Origin: Shewanella seohaensis | Lineage (GTDB): Bacteria; Pseudomonadota; Gammaproteobacteria; Enterobacterales; Shewanellaceae | Assembly: GCF_025449215.1 (NCBI RefSeq) | Contig: NZ_CP104900.1 | Span: forward strand, 2,356,001-2,420,000 | Direction of reading: 5' to 3' | Length of the DNA: 64,000 nucleotides | Shown here: one piece after another, positions 55,436 through 64,000 of the stretch | How the letters are laid out: each line of letters begins with the position of its first letter | Numbering within the stretch: position 1 is the first letter of the stretch | Position numbers and translations under genes: made by a program | Notes under the pieces: model-generated | Told to the model about the DNA's origin: nothing | Databases searched by the model: none | Seen by the model: the letters and a program-made list of their open reading frames with translations, nothing else

Positions 55436-56661
55436 ATGTCTAGGCTTTGTGATTATTTTAGCGTTGGATGTTTAGTCAATTTTACTCTCGCAAAAGTGTT
55501 TAGAGCATTTTGGGTGTACTTTAGTGTCAGCCTTTCTTTTGGCTGCGTCTCTACTCTTTCGGGGGATAAATCATACTCCTCTCATCGATTACCTATACCA
55601 GAAGCAAACACCGAATTATTTCGCATTGAGAGCATCGAAGTTCCTTCAATAGATAGCATATCAAACCTGACCGCTGAGCAGTTAGCTGAGCTAAAAAACT
55701 TTATTAAAAAAAATGACATTTCTATTCTTTCCCCCCGAGACCAAGTTTTTGAATTTGTTAGCCGAAAAATGCAACATTTTAATTATGAGGGAAAGACTTA
55801 CACAGCCTCCGAAGCTTTACGAGTTCAAAGTGGTAACTGTATGAGTTTGGCTTTACTGACATATGCAGTTGCCAAGCAGCTAAATGTAAAAGCAAGCTTC
55901 CAAGTTATTCATGCCTCTCCCTTACTGATAAATATCGAAAATGATCTTGTGGTGAGTTCAGATCACGTTCGAGTTTTTTATCTGATCAGGAGTTCAAAGG
56001 ACATTATCTCAGTGGTGGTCAGTACACTATGGTCGATTATTTCCCCGACACAAATGATAGGGCTGGAGCTCTGATTTCTGAACAGGAGTTTCTGGCAATG
56101 TTTTACCGAAATATTGCGGCTGAGGCATTGTTAGTAAATGACTTTAATTATGCCTATGCGATGTTACAGTATGGTTTTGTGTTATCACAGCAGTACCCAC
56201 CCATTATTAATATGCTAGCCGTGCTACATCGTCGATTGGGCGATTTTGAAACTGCGGAGAAGTTTTATAACTATGGGCTTTCGATCGCTGAAAGCCGAGT
56301 TGTATTGTTAAGCAATTATCGTCAATTACTCCTGCAAAGGGGAGATGAACAAGGTGTTATTCAAATTGACAAGCAGTTGTTAGCGTTGAACGATTCAAAC
56401 CCTTATGACTGGTACAGCTTAGGGGCTGAAGCATTAAAAACATCTGATTACGAGAAAGCACAAGCATACTTTAAAAAATTTATAGAAAATACACCTTATT
56501 TTCATCATGCGTATTATGAGTTGGCTAAAGCACAATTTGCTTTGGGAAATATAAACGCCGCTAAAAAATCAATAAATACAGCAATTGAGTTAGCGGCTTT
56601 ACCCGAAAATCAGCAGAAATATAATGCAAAATTAAAATGGTTAACTACACACGCCAATTAA
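55436..56661 (+). CDS. transglutaminase-like / TPR lipoprotein, frameshifted in this sequence
   Basis: About 408 residues after repair. The N-terminal signal has a probable lipobox LSFGC (Cys37). Residues about 90-200 resemble a transglutaminase/cysteine-protease fold, with catalytic Cys in SGNCMSLALLTYAVAKQLN, His in SSDHVRVF and Asp in YTMVDYFPD. Residues about 220-405 are TPR repeats (YAYAMLQYGFVLSQQYPPIINMLAV split, DFETAEKFYNYGLSIA, DYEKAQAYFKKFIENTP). The frame breaks at the T-run 55974-55979; one more T restores VRVFLSDQEFKGHYLSGGQY. Base composition is clearly more AT-rich than the neighbours, suggesting later acquisition. Role unknown; such proteins are often linked to envelope peptide processing. 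Confidence 0.78.
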
Positions 56662-56664
56662 CTC

Positions 56665-57411
56665 TCACTCGTCCTTGGGTTGCCCTTGGATCAGTTTTTT
56701 ACCGGAAAACATGGCCGAAATGATCCCAGGTTGACGTTTGATTTCGGTATAGACCACTGCAAATACATGCAGCACGATAAGAAGCATTAATAAATACACT
56801 GCGTATACGTGGACTTCACCGGCCAGTCCCTTCATGGGCTTAATGGCATTGGCTTTATCGGTATCTACGCCCGTGGCATCGTAGGGTTTTAAACTACTCG
56901 GGTCGACATTCGCTGCCGCTAAATACTGTTGTACTGTGCTGCCGAGCGGTGGATAGTAAATATCAGTGCCAGCGCGGATTAGGCCAGTAAACATTATGGT
57001 GAGCAATAAGAGTATGATGGCGAGCACGGCAAATTTTCCTTTAGGATTGTGGCCTAGGTATTGGGGATTTTTACCTGCGGCAAGCTCTGCTTTATAGGTT
57101 TGTAACTCGGCCTTGCTATTAGCATTGGGGAACATATGGCTAAAGCGGGCGTATTTATTGCCCATAAACCCCCACACTAAGCGGATAAGTAAATTAATCG
57201 CAAAGCCATAGCCAATGATGACATGCAGGGTTTTAAGCCCGATTTTGCCGGAGAGTTCGGTTATGCCTAAGTCGCTGCGAAACATCATCATGCCACCCAC
57301 AATCAGTAGGGCGAGCACGAGGAGCAGATTGATCCAATGAAACAGGCGGGTCGGTCTGTCCCATACCCGATATGATTTCATTTCGACTGGGATTGGTTGT
57401 TGATTGGACAT
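56665..57411 (-). CDS. cytochrome b561-type membrane protein
   Basis: 248 residues with four or five membrane helices (about 25-46, 65-83, 128-147, 200-222). Likely heme b ligand histidines lie in LFHWINLL, LKTLHVIIGYGF, GEVHVYAVYL and VLHVFAVVY. This is the NiFe-hydrogenase cytochrome b / b561 (DUF4405-like) type that moves electrons between quinone and a periplasmic partner. No hydrogenase or obvious partner is adjacent. It stops three bases after the convergent TPR gene ends, so the two genes are tail to tail without a terminator between them. Confidence 0.88.
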   Translation of the reverse strand: MSNQQPIPVEMKSYRVWDRPTRLFHWINLLLVLALLIVGGMMMFRSDLGITELSGKIGLKTLHVIIGYGFAINLLIRLVWGFMGNKYARFSHMFPNANSKAELQTYKAELAAGKNPQYLGHNPKGKFAVLAIILLLLTIMFTGLIRAGTDIYYPPLGSTVQQYLAAANVDPSSLKPYDATGVDTDKANAIKPMKGLAGEVHVYAVYLLMLLIVLHVFAVVYTEIKRQPGIISAMFSGKKLIQGQPKDE

Positions 57412-57609
57412 AATATTTCCTTATTATTTGTGTTGATTTATCTTACGCCTTTCAATCATGAATAGCGCATTATTTTCAGTTTAGATTCAGCCTTCTGATT
57501 GACAATACTCAATGCTAAAGTTGCAGAAGTTTTTGATTTGCGTACGGTAAATATTTTTATCGTAAGTCTTTTGAATCTGTTTTATCTAATGCTAATATCG
57601 TGTGCACGG

Positions 57610-57625
57610 TAGACTTGGAAGTCTA
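57610..57625. promoter_or_regulatory. perfect inverted repeat upstream of the CsgD-like regulator
   Basis: TAGACTT-GG-AAGTCTA, a 7-2-7 inverted repeat about 82-97 bases before the start of the regulator gene. The layout fits a LuxR/NarL-type dimer site, for example autoregulation. Confidence 0.45.
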
Positions 57626-57706
57626 TTGAACGGATGTTGAAGTGGTATTGAGAGATGTTTCTCCTCTCAAAATGAATAATCGTTAACCAGACAGGGAGTG
57701 AGCAGG

Positions 57707-58342
57707 ATGTTCAAAATATTACATTGGATTGTAGTGTCAAGATCGCAAGTTCTGATGGAATTACTGGCAGGACGCTGGCCGCAGGAGTTTCTCGTTAAGC
57801 TGTCGCAAGTCAGCCCAGACGAGATGTGTGATCAAATCAAAGATAACCAAGCTTCTATGGTGGTGATTGACCTTTCCACCGTCGATCTTCAAAAAGCCTA
57901 TCAATTTCAACGCTTGCTTGCCCGCGAACATCCGAGTGTGCGAGTCGTTTATATCCAGTTCCCTAAACAGGTTGATGCCCGTTTCTTAATGCAAGCCTCG
58001 ACTACGGCAGGGGTGTTTTATCTGGATGCAGGACTGACTGAAATCAGCCTTGGCCTCTCCAACATCTTGCGTGGGCACAGAGTGATCCCTATCCAATTGG
58101 TGAACAGGGTGAATGATGACTTTGGACTGTTCGAAGATACCGAGCCATTGACCATCCGTGAGCGTGAAGTGTTACAAGCCCTGCTGTCTGGCAGCACTAA
58201 CCTCGATATCGCCAATCAATTGTTTGTGAGTGAGAGCACCATTAAGACTCACTTGTATCGTGTCTTCCGTAAGATTGGTGTGTCGAGCCGTGGTCAAGCC
58301 ATCGCTTGGGCGCAAACCTATTTACATGATGTGGTGGTGTAA
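57707..58342 (+). CDS. LuxR-family transcriptional regulator, CsgD-like
   Basis: 211 residues, close to CsgD length (216). The N-terminal domain is receiver-like but lacks a clear phospho-acceptor set (MVVIDLSTVDLQ). It has GVFYLDAGLTEISLGLSNILRG, comparable to GVFYSMEDQERVVNGLQGVLRG in CsgD. The C-terminal LuxR helix-turn-helix is PLTIREREVLQALLSGSTNL, then IANQLFVSESTIKTHLYRVFRKIGV. ATG 57707 has GGGAG at good spacing; a GTG lies three codons upstream. Likely controls surface/biofilm genes by analogy; targets unknown. Confidence 0.88.
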   Translation: MFKILHWIVVSRSQVLMELLAGRWPQEFLVKLSQVSPDEMCDQIKDNQASMVVIDLSTVDLQKAYQFQRLLAREHPSVRVVYIQFPKQVDARFLMQASTTAGVFYLDAGLTEISLGLSNILRGHRVIPIQLVNRVNDDFGLFEDTEPLTIREREVLQALLSGSTNLDIANQLFVSESTIKTHLYRVFRKIGVSSRGQAIAWAQTYLHDVVV

Positions 58343-58400
58343 CCCAGTGTTGATGGGTCGCTAAGCCAATATTCAATTGCACAAACAAAGAAACAAATAG

Positions 58401-58435
58401 AAAGGGGCAATCGTCGATACGATTGCCCCTTTTGT
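58401..58435. terminator. terminator between the regulator and the M61 peptidase
   Basis: A 14-bp stem AAAGGGGCAATCGT / ACGATTGCCCCTTT, loop CGAT, between convergent genes. Confidence 0.92.
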
Positions 58436-58467
58436 GCTTTATGGGTTAAAGACTAATACATTAAAGA

Positions 58468-60233
58468 TCAACGACCTAGCCAAGCCTGCAGTTTGTCTTT
58501 ATCTGTGATGCTTAAGGCAACCGTATCTTTTGGCGCCTCTGCAATAATCAGTTCCCCGTCATCAATTCATCGCGTCTAAACCAATGCAGGCTTAGGCGTT
58601 GTCCGAGTGGGTATTGCTGAAGCTGCGCTTCAAATTGACCTGTCACCTGCAGATTATCCGCCGCAATTAAGATATCTCCGGCGCTTAAGCCCGCAAGGTG
58701 CGCAGGGCTGCCTTGGGCGACCGTAGTTACTTTAAGGCCGATTGGTGCGGCTTGCGTCTTAGCGCCAAAGGCAATCTCATACCCTTTGGCCGAGCCACCG
58801 CCGACATCCTGCGCGCCTTGGCTCGCTCTCAGGTTCAATTCAACGCCAAACTCGGCCAGTAGCGGTGCCAGCGGGATATCGTCTGTATTGTCTAGATAGG
58901 CGAAGAGATCTTGGCAATCGCGCCCCAATAAGCGTTCAACAATCCTTTGATGACATTCATCCGTGGTGCCGCGATTTTGCAGGGCATATTCCTGCCACAG
59001 AATGGTCATTAGATCGTCGAGGTTGTATTTTCCTTGAGTCTCGCTTCTTAGGGTTAAATCCAGATACAGCGCAAACAGGGCGCCCTTAGTGTAATAACTG
59101 ATAATGGCGTTTTGGGCGTTCTCATCCTGCTTGTAGAACTTAGTCCAAGCGTTAAAGCTGGAGTCCTTAATGCTTTGTTTAAAGCGGCCTTGACTGCGGT
59201 ATACCCTTGTAAAGGTTTCGCTCAGCATATCTAGGTAGCTTTGCTCATCGACTAAGCCTGCGCGATAGGTAAGGAAATCATCATAATAGGAGGTGATGCC
59301 CTCATAGGCCCACAGCTGTGGGGTATAGGTTTCTGCCTCGAGTTGATAGGGTAAGAAGCATTCTGGCTTGATGCGCTTAACGTTCCAGCTGTGGAAATAT
59401 TCATGGCTGCAGAGCGATAAATAGGTGCGGTAGTCATTATTAATCGGTGCATCCATCGACAGCGGCAAATCCTTGCGCGAGCACATGAGTGCCGTCGATG
59501 CCCTATGTTCTAAACCACCAAAGCCATTGTCGAGCACTGTCGTCATAAACAGATAACGTTCAAAGGGCGCTGGCGTGCCAAACAGCTTGATTTGATACTC
59601 GCAAATCGCCTTTAAATCTTGGCAGAGTCTCGGCATATGGGCGCGGTGGCGACCGTTTAGTACGATATCGTGTCTTACGCCGCAGGCTTCAAAACTGGCG
59701 TGGGTGAATAGCCCCATCTCAACTGGATGATCGATAAGTTCGTCATAGCTTTGCGCGCAAAACTCACCAAAGGCAAATTCATCGCCGCTTTGACGTGTCA
59801 TGCTAGTAGCGAGTCGCCATTCGTTTAGGCTTGGCTCGGTCGGCGCCGCCATTGTTACTGTGTGTAAACCTGCCTCAAAGCCGTGGGCGGCTAAAAACAC
59901 ACTGCTGCCGTTAAAGAAACCGTGGGTCATATCAAGGTGCGCGGTGCGTACCGACAAGTCCCAAGCATACACTTGATAGGTTAAGGTGAGTTGGGTGCAG
60001 TGATGTTCGACCGACCAGGTTTGTTTATCCAGCTGAGTGAGCTTAAGCGGCTCGCCGTTATCGCCTGTGGCTTTAAGATCGATAATATTCTTGGCAAAAT
60101 CCCGCACCATATAACTGCCGGGAAGCCACGCGGGCAGGCTAAAAACTTGCTTAGGGTGAGGCTTTTGTACCGTCATGGTGACGGCGAACAAGTGCGCCTT
60201 GGGATCGACGGGAATGATGTGATAGTGGATCAT
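58468..60233 (-). CDS. M61 glycyl aminopeptidase with PDZ domain, frameshifted at the C-terminus in this sequence
   Basis: About 588 residues after repair. The N-terminal beta domain has LPAWLPGSYMVRDFAKNI. The thermolysin-like domain has the zinc motif HEYFHSWNVKRIKPECF and the third ligand in WAYEGITSYYDDF. The PDZ domain follows near the end (GLKVTTVAQGSPAHLAGLSA). The frame stops at 58548; one more base in the run 58554-58557 gives MTGELIIAEAPKDTVALSIT and an end at LQAWLGR (stop 58468-58470). There is no signal peptide, so it is cytoplasmic. It removes N-terminal Gly/Ala from peptides. Confidence 0.9.
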
Positions 60234-60378
60234 AATTTATCCTGTAAAACCGATGCGTTTTAATGGGCGTCATGCTGCCAAAAATGCGCACAACAGGCAA
60301 ATGAAACGCAAAATATCTGGAGACACAAAGCGTTGAATTGCTAGTATACTATCCCAATTAACCCAAGGAGGACTCCCC

Positions 60379-60735
60379 ATGGCCGAAGAAACCATTTTCA
60401 GCAAAATTATCCGCCGCGAAATTCCCGCCGACATCCTGTATCAAGACGAGCTGGTGACCGCATTTAGAGACATCTCACCAAAGGCGCCAACCCATATTCT
60501 GATTGTGCCGAATCATTTGATCCCAACTGCAAATGATATGAAAGCCTCGGATGAACCTGCACTCGGCCGGATGATGACAGTGGCGGCTAAACTGGCGGCA
60601 GAGGCGGGGATTGCCAAAGATGGTTATCGTTTGATCATGAACTGCAATAAACATGGCGGACAGGAAGTGTACCATATCCATATTCATCTCGTTGGCGGAG
60701 AGCCACTGGGACCCATGCTGAGCCAAGGTCAATGA
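60379..60735 (+). CDS. hinT: HIT-family purine nucleoside phosphoramidase
   Basis: 118 residues. The histidine triad is [11 protein letters not shown] near the C-terminus, and the N-terminal signature is [21 protein letters not shown]. It hydrolyses AMP-lysine/AMP-NH2-type phosphoramidates in the cytoplasm. A very strong ribosome site (AAGGAGG) precedes the ATG. First gene of a short block hinT - two thioesterases - ycfL; E. coli also has hinT followed by ycfL. Confidence 0.96.
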   Translation: MAEETIFSKIIRREIPADILYQDELVTAFRDISPKAPTHILIVPNHLIPTANDMKASDEPALGRMMTVAAKLAAEAGIAKDGYRLIMNCNKHGGQEVYHIHIHLVGGEPLGPMLSQGQ

Positions 60736-60766
60736 AGGTAAATCCTGATTTTTTCCGCTGACTCAA

Positions 60767-61258
60767 ATGGCGCAGCGATTTGTCGATCAGCTCGCCCAGT
60801 GCCGTCGCTTAGGGTTAACCGTGCTCGAAGCCAGTGAGCACCATGTACTGATTGAGTTGCCCTATAGCACTGAGTTAATTGGTTATCCCGATACGGGCGT
60901 TATCCACGGCGGGGTGATCACTACCCTGATGGACACCGCTTGTGGCAGTGCGGTGGTGAGTGCGATTTTTCAAAAATATCAATCCTTAGAAATTTCGCCG
61001 ACCCTCGACTTACGGGTCGATTATATGAAGCCCGCGCAGCCCCATAAGCCAGTTTATGGTTTTGCCGAGTGCTATAAATTGTCATCTAATATCGCCTTTA
61101 CCCGCGCCATCGCCTATCAGGACAGCATTGATGATCCAATCGCCCATGCGGTGGGCTCCTTTATGCGGATCAGCCCTGAAATGGTGGGCGATGCCTTTAG
61201 ACAAGCCTTGATGGGAGAAGCCGTGCCGCCCTTAGGAGAGACAGATGAACTCAAATAA
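60767..61258 (+). CDS. PaaI-type hotdog thioesterase, first of a tandem pair
   Basis: 163 residues. The hotdog motif GVIHGGVITTLMDTACGSAV (active-site HGG and Asp) is followed by LDLRVDYMKPA. It begins 31 bases after hinT, and its end overlaps the next thioesterase by 14 bases. It probably hydrolyses an aryl- or medium-chain acyl-CoA. Substrate unknown. Confidence 0.88.
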   Translation: MAQRFVDQLAQCRRLGLTVLEASEHHVLIELPYSTELIGYPDTGVIHGGVITTLMDTACGSAVVSAIFQKYQSLEISPTLDLRVDYMKPAQPHKPVYGFAECYKLSSNIAFTRAIAYQDSIDDPIAHAVGSFMRISPEMVGDAFRQALMGEAVPPLGETDELK

Positions 61259-61709
61259 GTCGACCGAGCAGAAAACCCTCGATGTGCAGGGAATTGTAAA
61301 ACGCGCCACCGAGCTGAACGACTTTGGTCATCTGCTCGAACATGTACCTTATGCTAAGTTTATTGGCATGAAGGTCGAGCGCTTTGGCGATGAGCTGATT
61401 TTCAAACTCCCCGCTAAGGATGACAATATCGGTAATCCCATTCTGCCCGCGATTCATGGTGGAGTGATTGCTGGTTTTATGGAAATGTCAGCCATAGTGC
61501 AGTTAATGGTGTTTATGCAAACGGCGAAAGTGCCAAAAGTAGTTGATTTCTCGATTGATTACCTGCGTGCAGGTCTACATAAAGACAGCTTCGCCGAATG
61601 CCGTATCACCCGTCAGGGTCGACGGGTCGCCAACGTGAATATCAATTGTTGGCAAACCAATCGTAAGCAGTTGATCGCTACCGCAAGGGCGCACTTTTTG
61701 ATCGATTAA
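61245..61709 (+). CDS. PaaI-type hotdog thioesterase, second of a tandem pair
   Basis: 154 residues. It has AIHGGVIAGFMEMSAIVQL in place of the Asp-containing motif of its neighbour, and VDFSIDYLRAGLHKDSF. Its start lies inside the preceding thioesterase gene (GGAGAGACAG upstream), so the two are translationally coupled and may form a hetero-oligomer. The two are distant paralogues rather than recent copies. Confidence 0.88.
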   Translation: MNSNKSTEQKTLDVQGIVKRATELNDFGHLLEHVPYAKFIGMKVERFGDELIFKLPAKDDNIGNPILPAIHGGVIAGFMEMSAIVQLMVFMQTAKVPKVVDFSIDYLRAGLHKDSFAECRITRQGRRVANVNINCWQTNRKQLIATARAHFLID

Positions 61710-61822
61710 TCGCGAGGGCGGGGCAAGATGAGTACGTTAAGCATAAGTTCAGCTGGCGTAACGTAGTGTCATTGCCCATCCGTTGTTCGGCAACTAGGTT
61801 TTTGTGAGTGAGGGAAAACAAA

Positions 61823-62215
61823 ATGAAAGCAATTTACAGTGGAGTAATCTTGGCTGCAGCTCTGACACTCGGCGCCTGCACAAATACGGCGGGCATTTCG
61901 GTGAACTCACTGGGAGAAACCCGCGTCGATAACAACAGCTTCGCCCGTGATATCAGTGTTGAAGGGGTTGAGGCGCGCCGCGTTGGTGATCTGATCCAAG
62001 GTTCGGCCTTGATCGTCAGCAAGTCCTCAAGCGATATGCGAGTGCAATATAAGTTTACTTGGTATGATGCCAGCGGCTTTACCATTGAAGATGAAGCCAC
62101 CAGTTGGAAATCGGTGAAATTACACGGTAAACAACAGCTGCAAGTATCGGCCGTGGCCCCAAATGCGCAAGTGGCGAAATTCGATGTCTATGTGCGCGAG
62201 ACCTATTCAAACTAA
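61823..62215 (+). CDS. ycfL: YcfL-like lipoprotein (DUF1425)
   Basis: 130 residues. The signal peptide ends in the lipobox LGAC (Cys19: ALTLGACTNTAG). The mature domain, with VQYKFTWYDASGFTIEDEATS, is the DUF1425 Ig-like fold of E. coli YcfL, which sits next to lpoB. Envelope lipoprotein of unknown role. ATG 61823 (MKAIYSG) follows GAGGGA; lpoB does not follow here. Confidence 0.85.
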   Translation: MKAIYSGVILAAALTLGACTNTAGISVNSLGETRVDNNSFARDISVEGVEARRVGDLIQGSALIVSKSSSDMRVQYKFTWYDASGFTIEDEATSWKSVKLHGKQQLQVSAVAPNAQVAKFDVYVRETYSN

Positions 62216-62285
62216 ACTTGAACCATAGGGTTTAGTTGTCACAATCGCGTCAGAGCATTTAGCACTTTAAAGCTAAGTTAACGCG

Positions 62286-62327
62286 CATTGATAAAGGCTT
62301 ACGCCCCATTGATAAAGACTTACGTTT
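62286..62327 (+). repeat. two-unit tandem repeat of 21 bp after ycfL
   Basis: CATTGATAAAGGCTTACG and CATTGATAAAGACTTACG occur in tandem with a period of 21 bases. The second unit forms the left arm of the terminator that follows. Confidence 0.7.
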
Positions 62328-62350
62328 TGGGGACGTAAGTCTTTTTCTTT
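62315..62350 (+). terminator. intrinsic terminator after ycfL
   Basis: AAAGACTTACGT / ACGTAAGTCTTT, a 12-bp stem followed by TTCTTTT. Confidence 0.88.
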
Positions 62351-62550
62351 TATCTACCCTCATCTTACTTATGCTCGTTTGCGCGAGATGAGTTTGTCCA
62401 GTGACGGTTGCTACGCCGAGAAGCAAAATTGCGATAACTGACTCAGTTCGACGGAAAAGACTTAGCCGCGATAGAAAAGCGGACTTTAGTCCTAAAACTA
62501 TTTCAGGGTTGAGCACTACTATCAGCATAATATTAGATGAGGATAGAACT

Positions 62551-63254
62551 ATGACTGCTCATATTAATGCACAACCTACTGATTTTGCTGAAACTGTAAT
62601 TATGCCTGGCGATCCGCTACGGGCGAAATATATTGCCGAAACCTACCTTACCGATGCTGTAGAAGTCACCAACGTTCGCAATATGCTGGGCTACACCGGT
62701 TATTACCAAGGGCAGCGTATTTCTGTGATGGGTCACGGTATGGGGATATCCTCAATGGTGCTCTATGGCCATGAGTTGATTAATTTTTTGGTGTTAAACG
62801 CATCATTCGTATCGGCAGTTTAGGCGCAACCCAAAAACACGTGCAAATGCGTGATGTGATTTTAGCGCAAGCGGCGGGTACCGACTCACCCACGAATGCC
62901 AAGCGTAGCAGTGGCTATCATATGGCAACCTCGGCCACCTTTTCCTTACTGCACAAAGCCTATACCCAAGCCACTGAAAAAGGCATTAGCGTGAAAGTCG
63001 GCAACGTATTTAGTGGCGATCTTTATTATGATCCCGACGAAGATATGATCCCGGCTCTAGAGCGTTTTGGGGTATTGGGTATCGATATGGAAGTCGCAGG
63101 TCTTTATGGCTTAGCGCATCAACAGGGCATTGAATCATTGGCCATTCTGACTGTATCCGATCACTGCCTAACAGGTGAGGAAACTACCGCCGAAGAGCGT
63201 CAGTTATCCTTCAATAATATGATCGAACTTGCGCTCGCGACTGCGCTGAATTAG
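62551..63254 (+). CDS. deoD: purine nucleoside phosphorylase, DeoD type, frameshifted in this sequence
   Basis: About 234 residues after repair (E. coli 239). It cleaves purine (deoxy)nucleosides with phosphate. [16 protein letters not shown] is the phosphate-site signature, with VRNMLGYTG and [11 protein letters not shown], then after the break [33 protein letters not shown] (nucleoside-site Met-Glu) and [10 protein letters not shown] (catalytic Asp). One T is missing in the run 62784-62789; restoring it gives [19 protein letters not shown]. The ATG follows GATGAGGAT. The MFS transporter gene begins 50 bp downstream on the same strand, so the two may form an operon. Confidence 0.92.
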
Positions 63255-63304
63255 GTCACACGCTAACCTTTGCACCTTTCGCATTTCACGATGGAATGAC
63301 AAAA

Positions 63305-64000
63305 ATGAATAATAAAATCACCTTAACCGCCATTAGTTTTCTCGCGAACTTTATTATGGCAGGTTTTGCGACGCAATTTGGGATGTTGATAGAACCCATA
63401 GCGGAGAAGTTTGCGGCCGATGTGAATGATGTGGCCTCAATCTTCTCCTTACTTAATGGTGGCGCATTGGCGGGGACCATTGCCGCCTTTTTCTTTATTG
63501 AAAAGTTGGGCATTAAGCGGATCACCTTACTCAGTTACAGTCTAGTCGCGCTTTCTGCGCTGGCATTACACCTTACCAGTTCGCTACAAGTGGTGATGGT
63601 AGCCATGACCTTAATTGGGGTCTGCGGTGGGATTGGTCTGTGTATCGCGGGCACCATTGTGGTGTCTGTATGGCAAGCCAAAATGCAGAGCACTATGTTA
63701 GTGGTGCAGGATGCGACCTTTAATGTTGCTGGGGTGGTGTTTCCGCTGATCACAACCTACGCCTTAACCAATGCCCTGTCTTGGAGTTACAGTTACTTAG
63801 CCGTGGGTTTGGTTGCCTTAGGCACGGTAATTATTAGCTTGTTCACCAATTTTTCTCTGTGCGAGCAATCATCGAATACTGAAGAGAAACAACAATCGGA
63901 GTGGAATTTCGGTATTATCAGCGGCGGCATCGGCTTATTTTTAGGCATGCTGGCACTGTATACCTTTCTCACGTGGGCGCCGTTATTTGTAAAACAAAAA
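63305..64000 (+). CDS. MFS transporter, TsgA-like (partial, runs off the window)
   Basis: The reading frame opens at ATG 63305 (MNNKITLTAISFLANFIMAG) and continues for 232 codons to the window edge without a stop. About seven membrane helices are visible, with a charged cytoplasmic loop (EEKQQSEWNFG) between the two halves, as in 12-helix major facilitators. The N-terminus resembles E. coli TsgA (TWISFLSYALTGALVI). Position 50 bp after deoD suggests co-transcription and possibly nucleoside or sugar transport, but the substrate is unknown. Confidence 0.85.
   Translation, partial: MNNKITLTAISFLANFIMAGFATQFGMLIEPIAEKFAADVNDVASIFSLLNGGALAGTIAAFFFIEKLGIKRITLLSYSLVALSALALHLTSSLQVVMVAMTLIGVCGGIGLCIAGTIVVSVWQAKMQSTMLVVQDATFNVAGVVFPLITTYALTNALSWSYSYLAVGLVALGTVIISLFTNFSLCEQSSNTEEKQQSEWNFGIISGGIGLFLGMLALYTFLTWAPLFVKQK

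Noticed and set aside
20469..62789. Programmed frameshifting or phase variation as the cause of the broken frames
   Set aside because: Affected genes are unrelated housekeeping genes, most runs are only 4-6 bases, and no slippery-site plus structure pattern is shared. Sequencing error is the simpler explanation.

Overview
The window reads as one continuous piece of a gammaproteobacterial chromosome, almost certainly Shewanella. The reasons are a 91-residue mature small tetraheme cytochrome (CctA/STC type) with four CXXCH motifs, a MotY flagellar motor gene with a sigma-28 promoter, a transporter-type CrbS sensor kinase beside acs, and housekeeping genes that read as typical Shewanella proteins throughout. 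The species assignment is inference; the cytochrome seems to differ at several positions from the S. oneidensis MR-1 protein as I remember it. I see no prophage, CRISPR array, IS element or plasmid module.

Layout. 1-2.5 kb: end of fabG, acpP and fabF (fatty acid synthesis) and a small membrane protein. 2.6-11 kb: YciA-like thioesterase, a beta-hydroxyacid dehydrogenase, a hexose-6-phosphate mutarotase, a FadR-box-preceded acyl-CoA dehydrogenase, a Fur-box-preceded siderophore receptor and a patatin-like protein. 11-21 kb: asnB, an M28 peptidase lipoprotein, a NagD-like phosphatase, purMN, upp, an RDD membrane protein and a NhaC-type antiporter. 21-27 kb: a 2-Cys peroxiredoxin, rnt divergent from motY, about 1 kb of non-coding DNA with a MITE-like element and a candidate small RNA, and a prolyl-oligopeptidase lipoprotein. 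27-32.4 kb: the full ybgC-tolQRAB-pal-cpoB envelope operon. 32.5-33.6 kb: a tandem tRNA-Lys(UUU) array with seven intact and two degenerate copies. 33.7-48.6 kb: a DcaP-like porin, grxA, a DEAD/DEAH helicase, acs divergent from crbS, and bioA divergent from bioBFCD. 48.6-64 kb: a second MITE-like element, a DUF3187-like protein, a predicted 49-residue membrane protein, opgG, pepE, htpX, cctA, a transglutaminase-TPR lipoprotein, cytochrome b561, a CsgD-like regulator, an M61 peptidase, hinT with two hotdog thioesterases and ycfL, deoD, and the start of a TsgA-like transporter.

The most important quality observation is that twelve genes carry fourteen frameshifts. Thirteen of these are explained by one or two bases missing from a homopolymer. 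Conserved protein sequence continues across every break, so I treat them as probable sequencing or assembly errors and annotate the full spans. The most interesting biology is in the non-coding DNA: two tRNA-Lys-like copies with a hairpin inserted in the D-loop, a CRP-site-preceded candidate sRNA, two different nested-hairpin MITE-like elements, and short inverted repeats with related TAGAC/GTCTA half-sites before the iron receptor, acs/crbS and the CsgD-like regulator. I did not find a clearly new multi-gene system.
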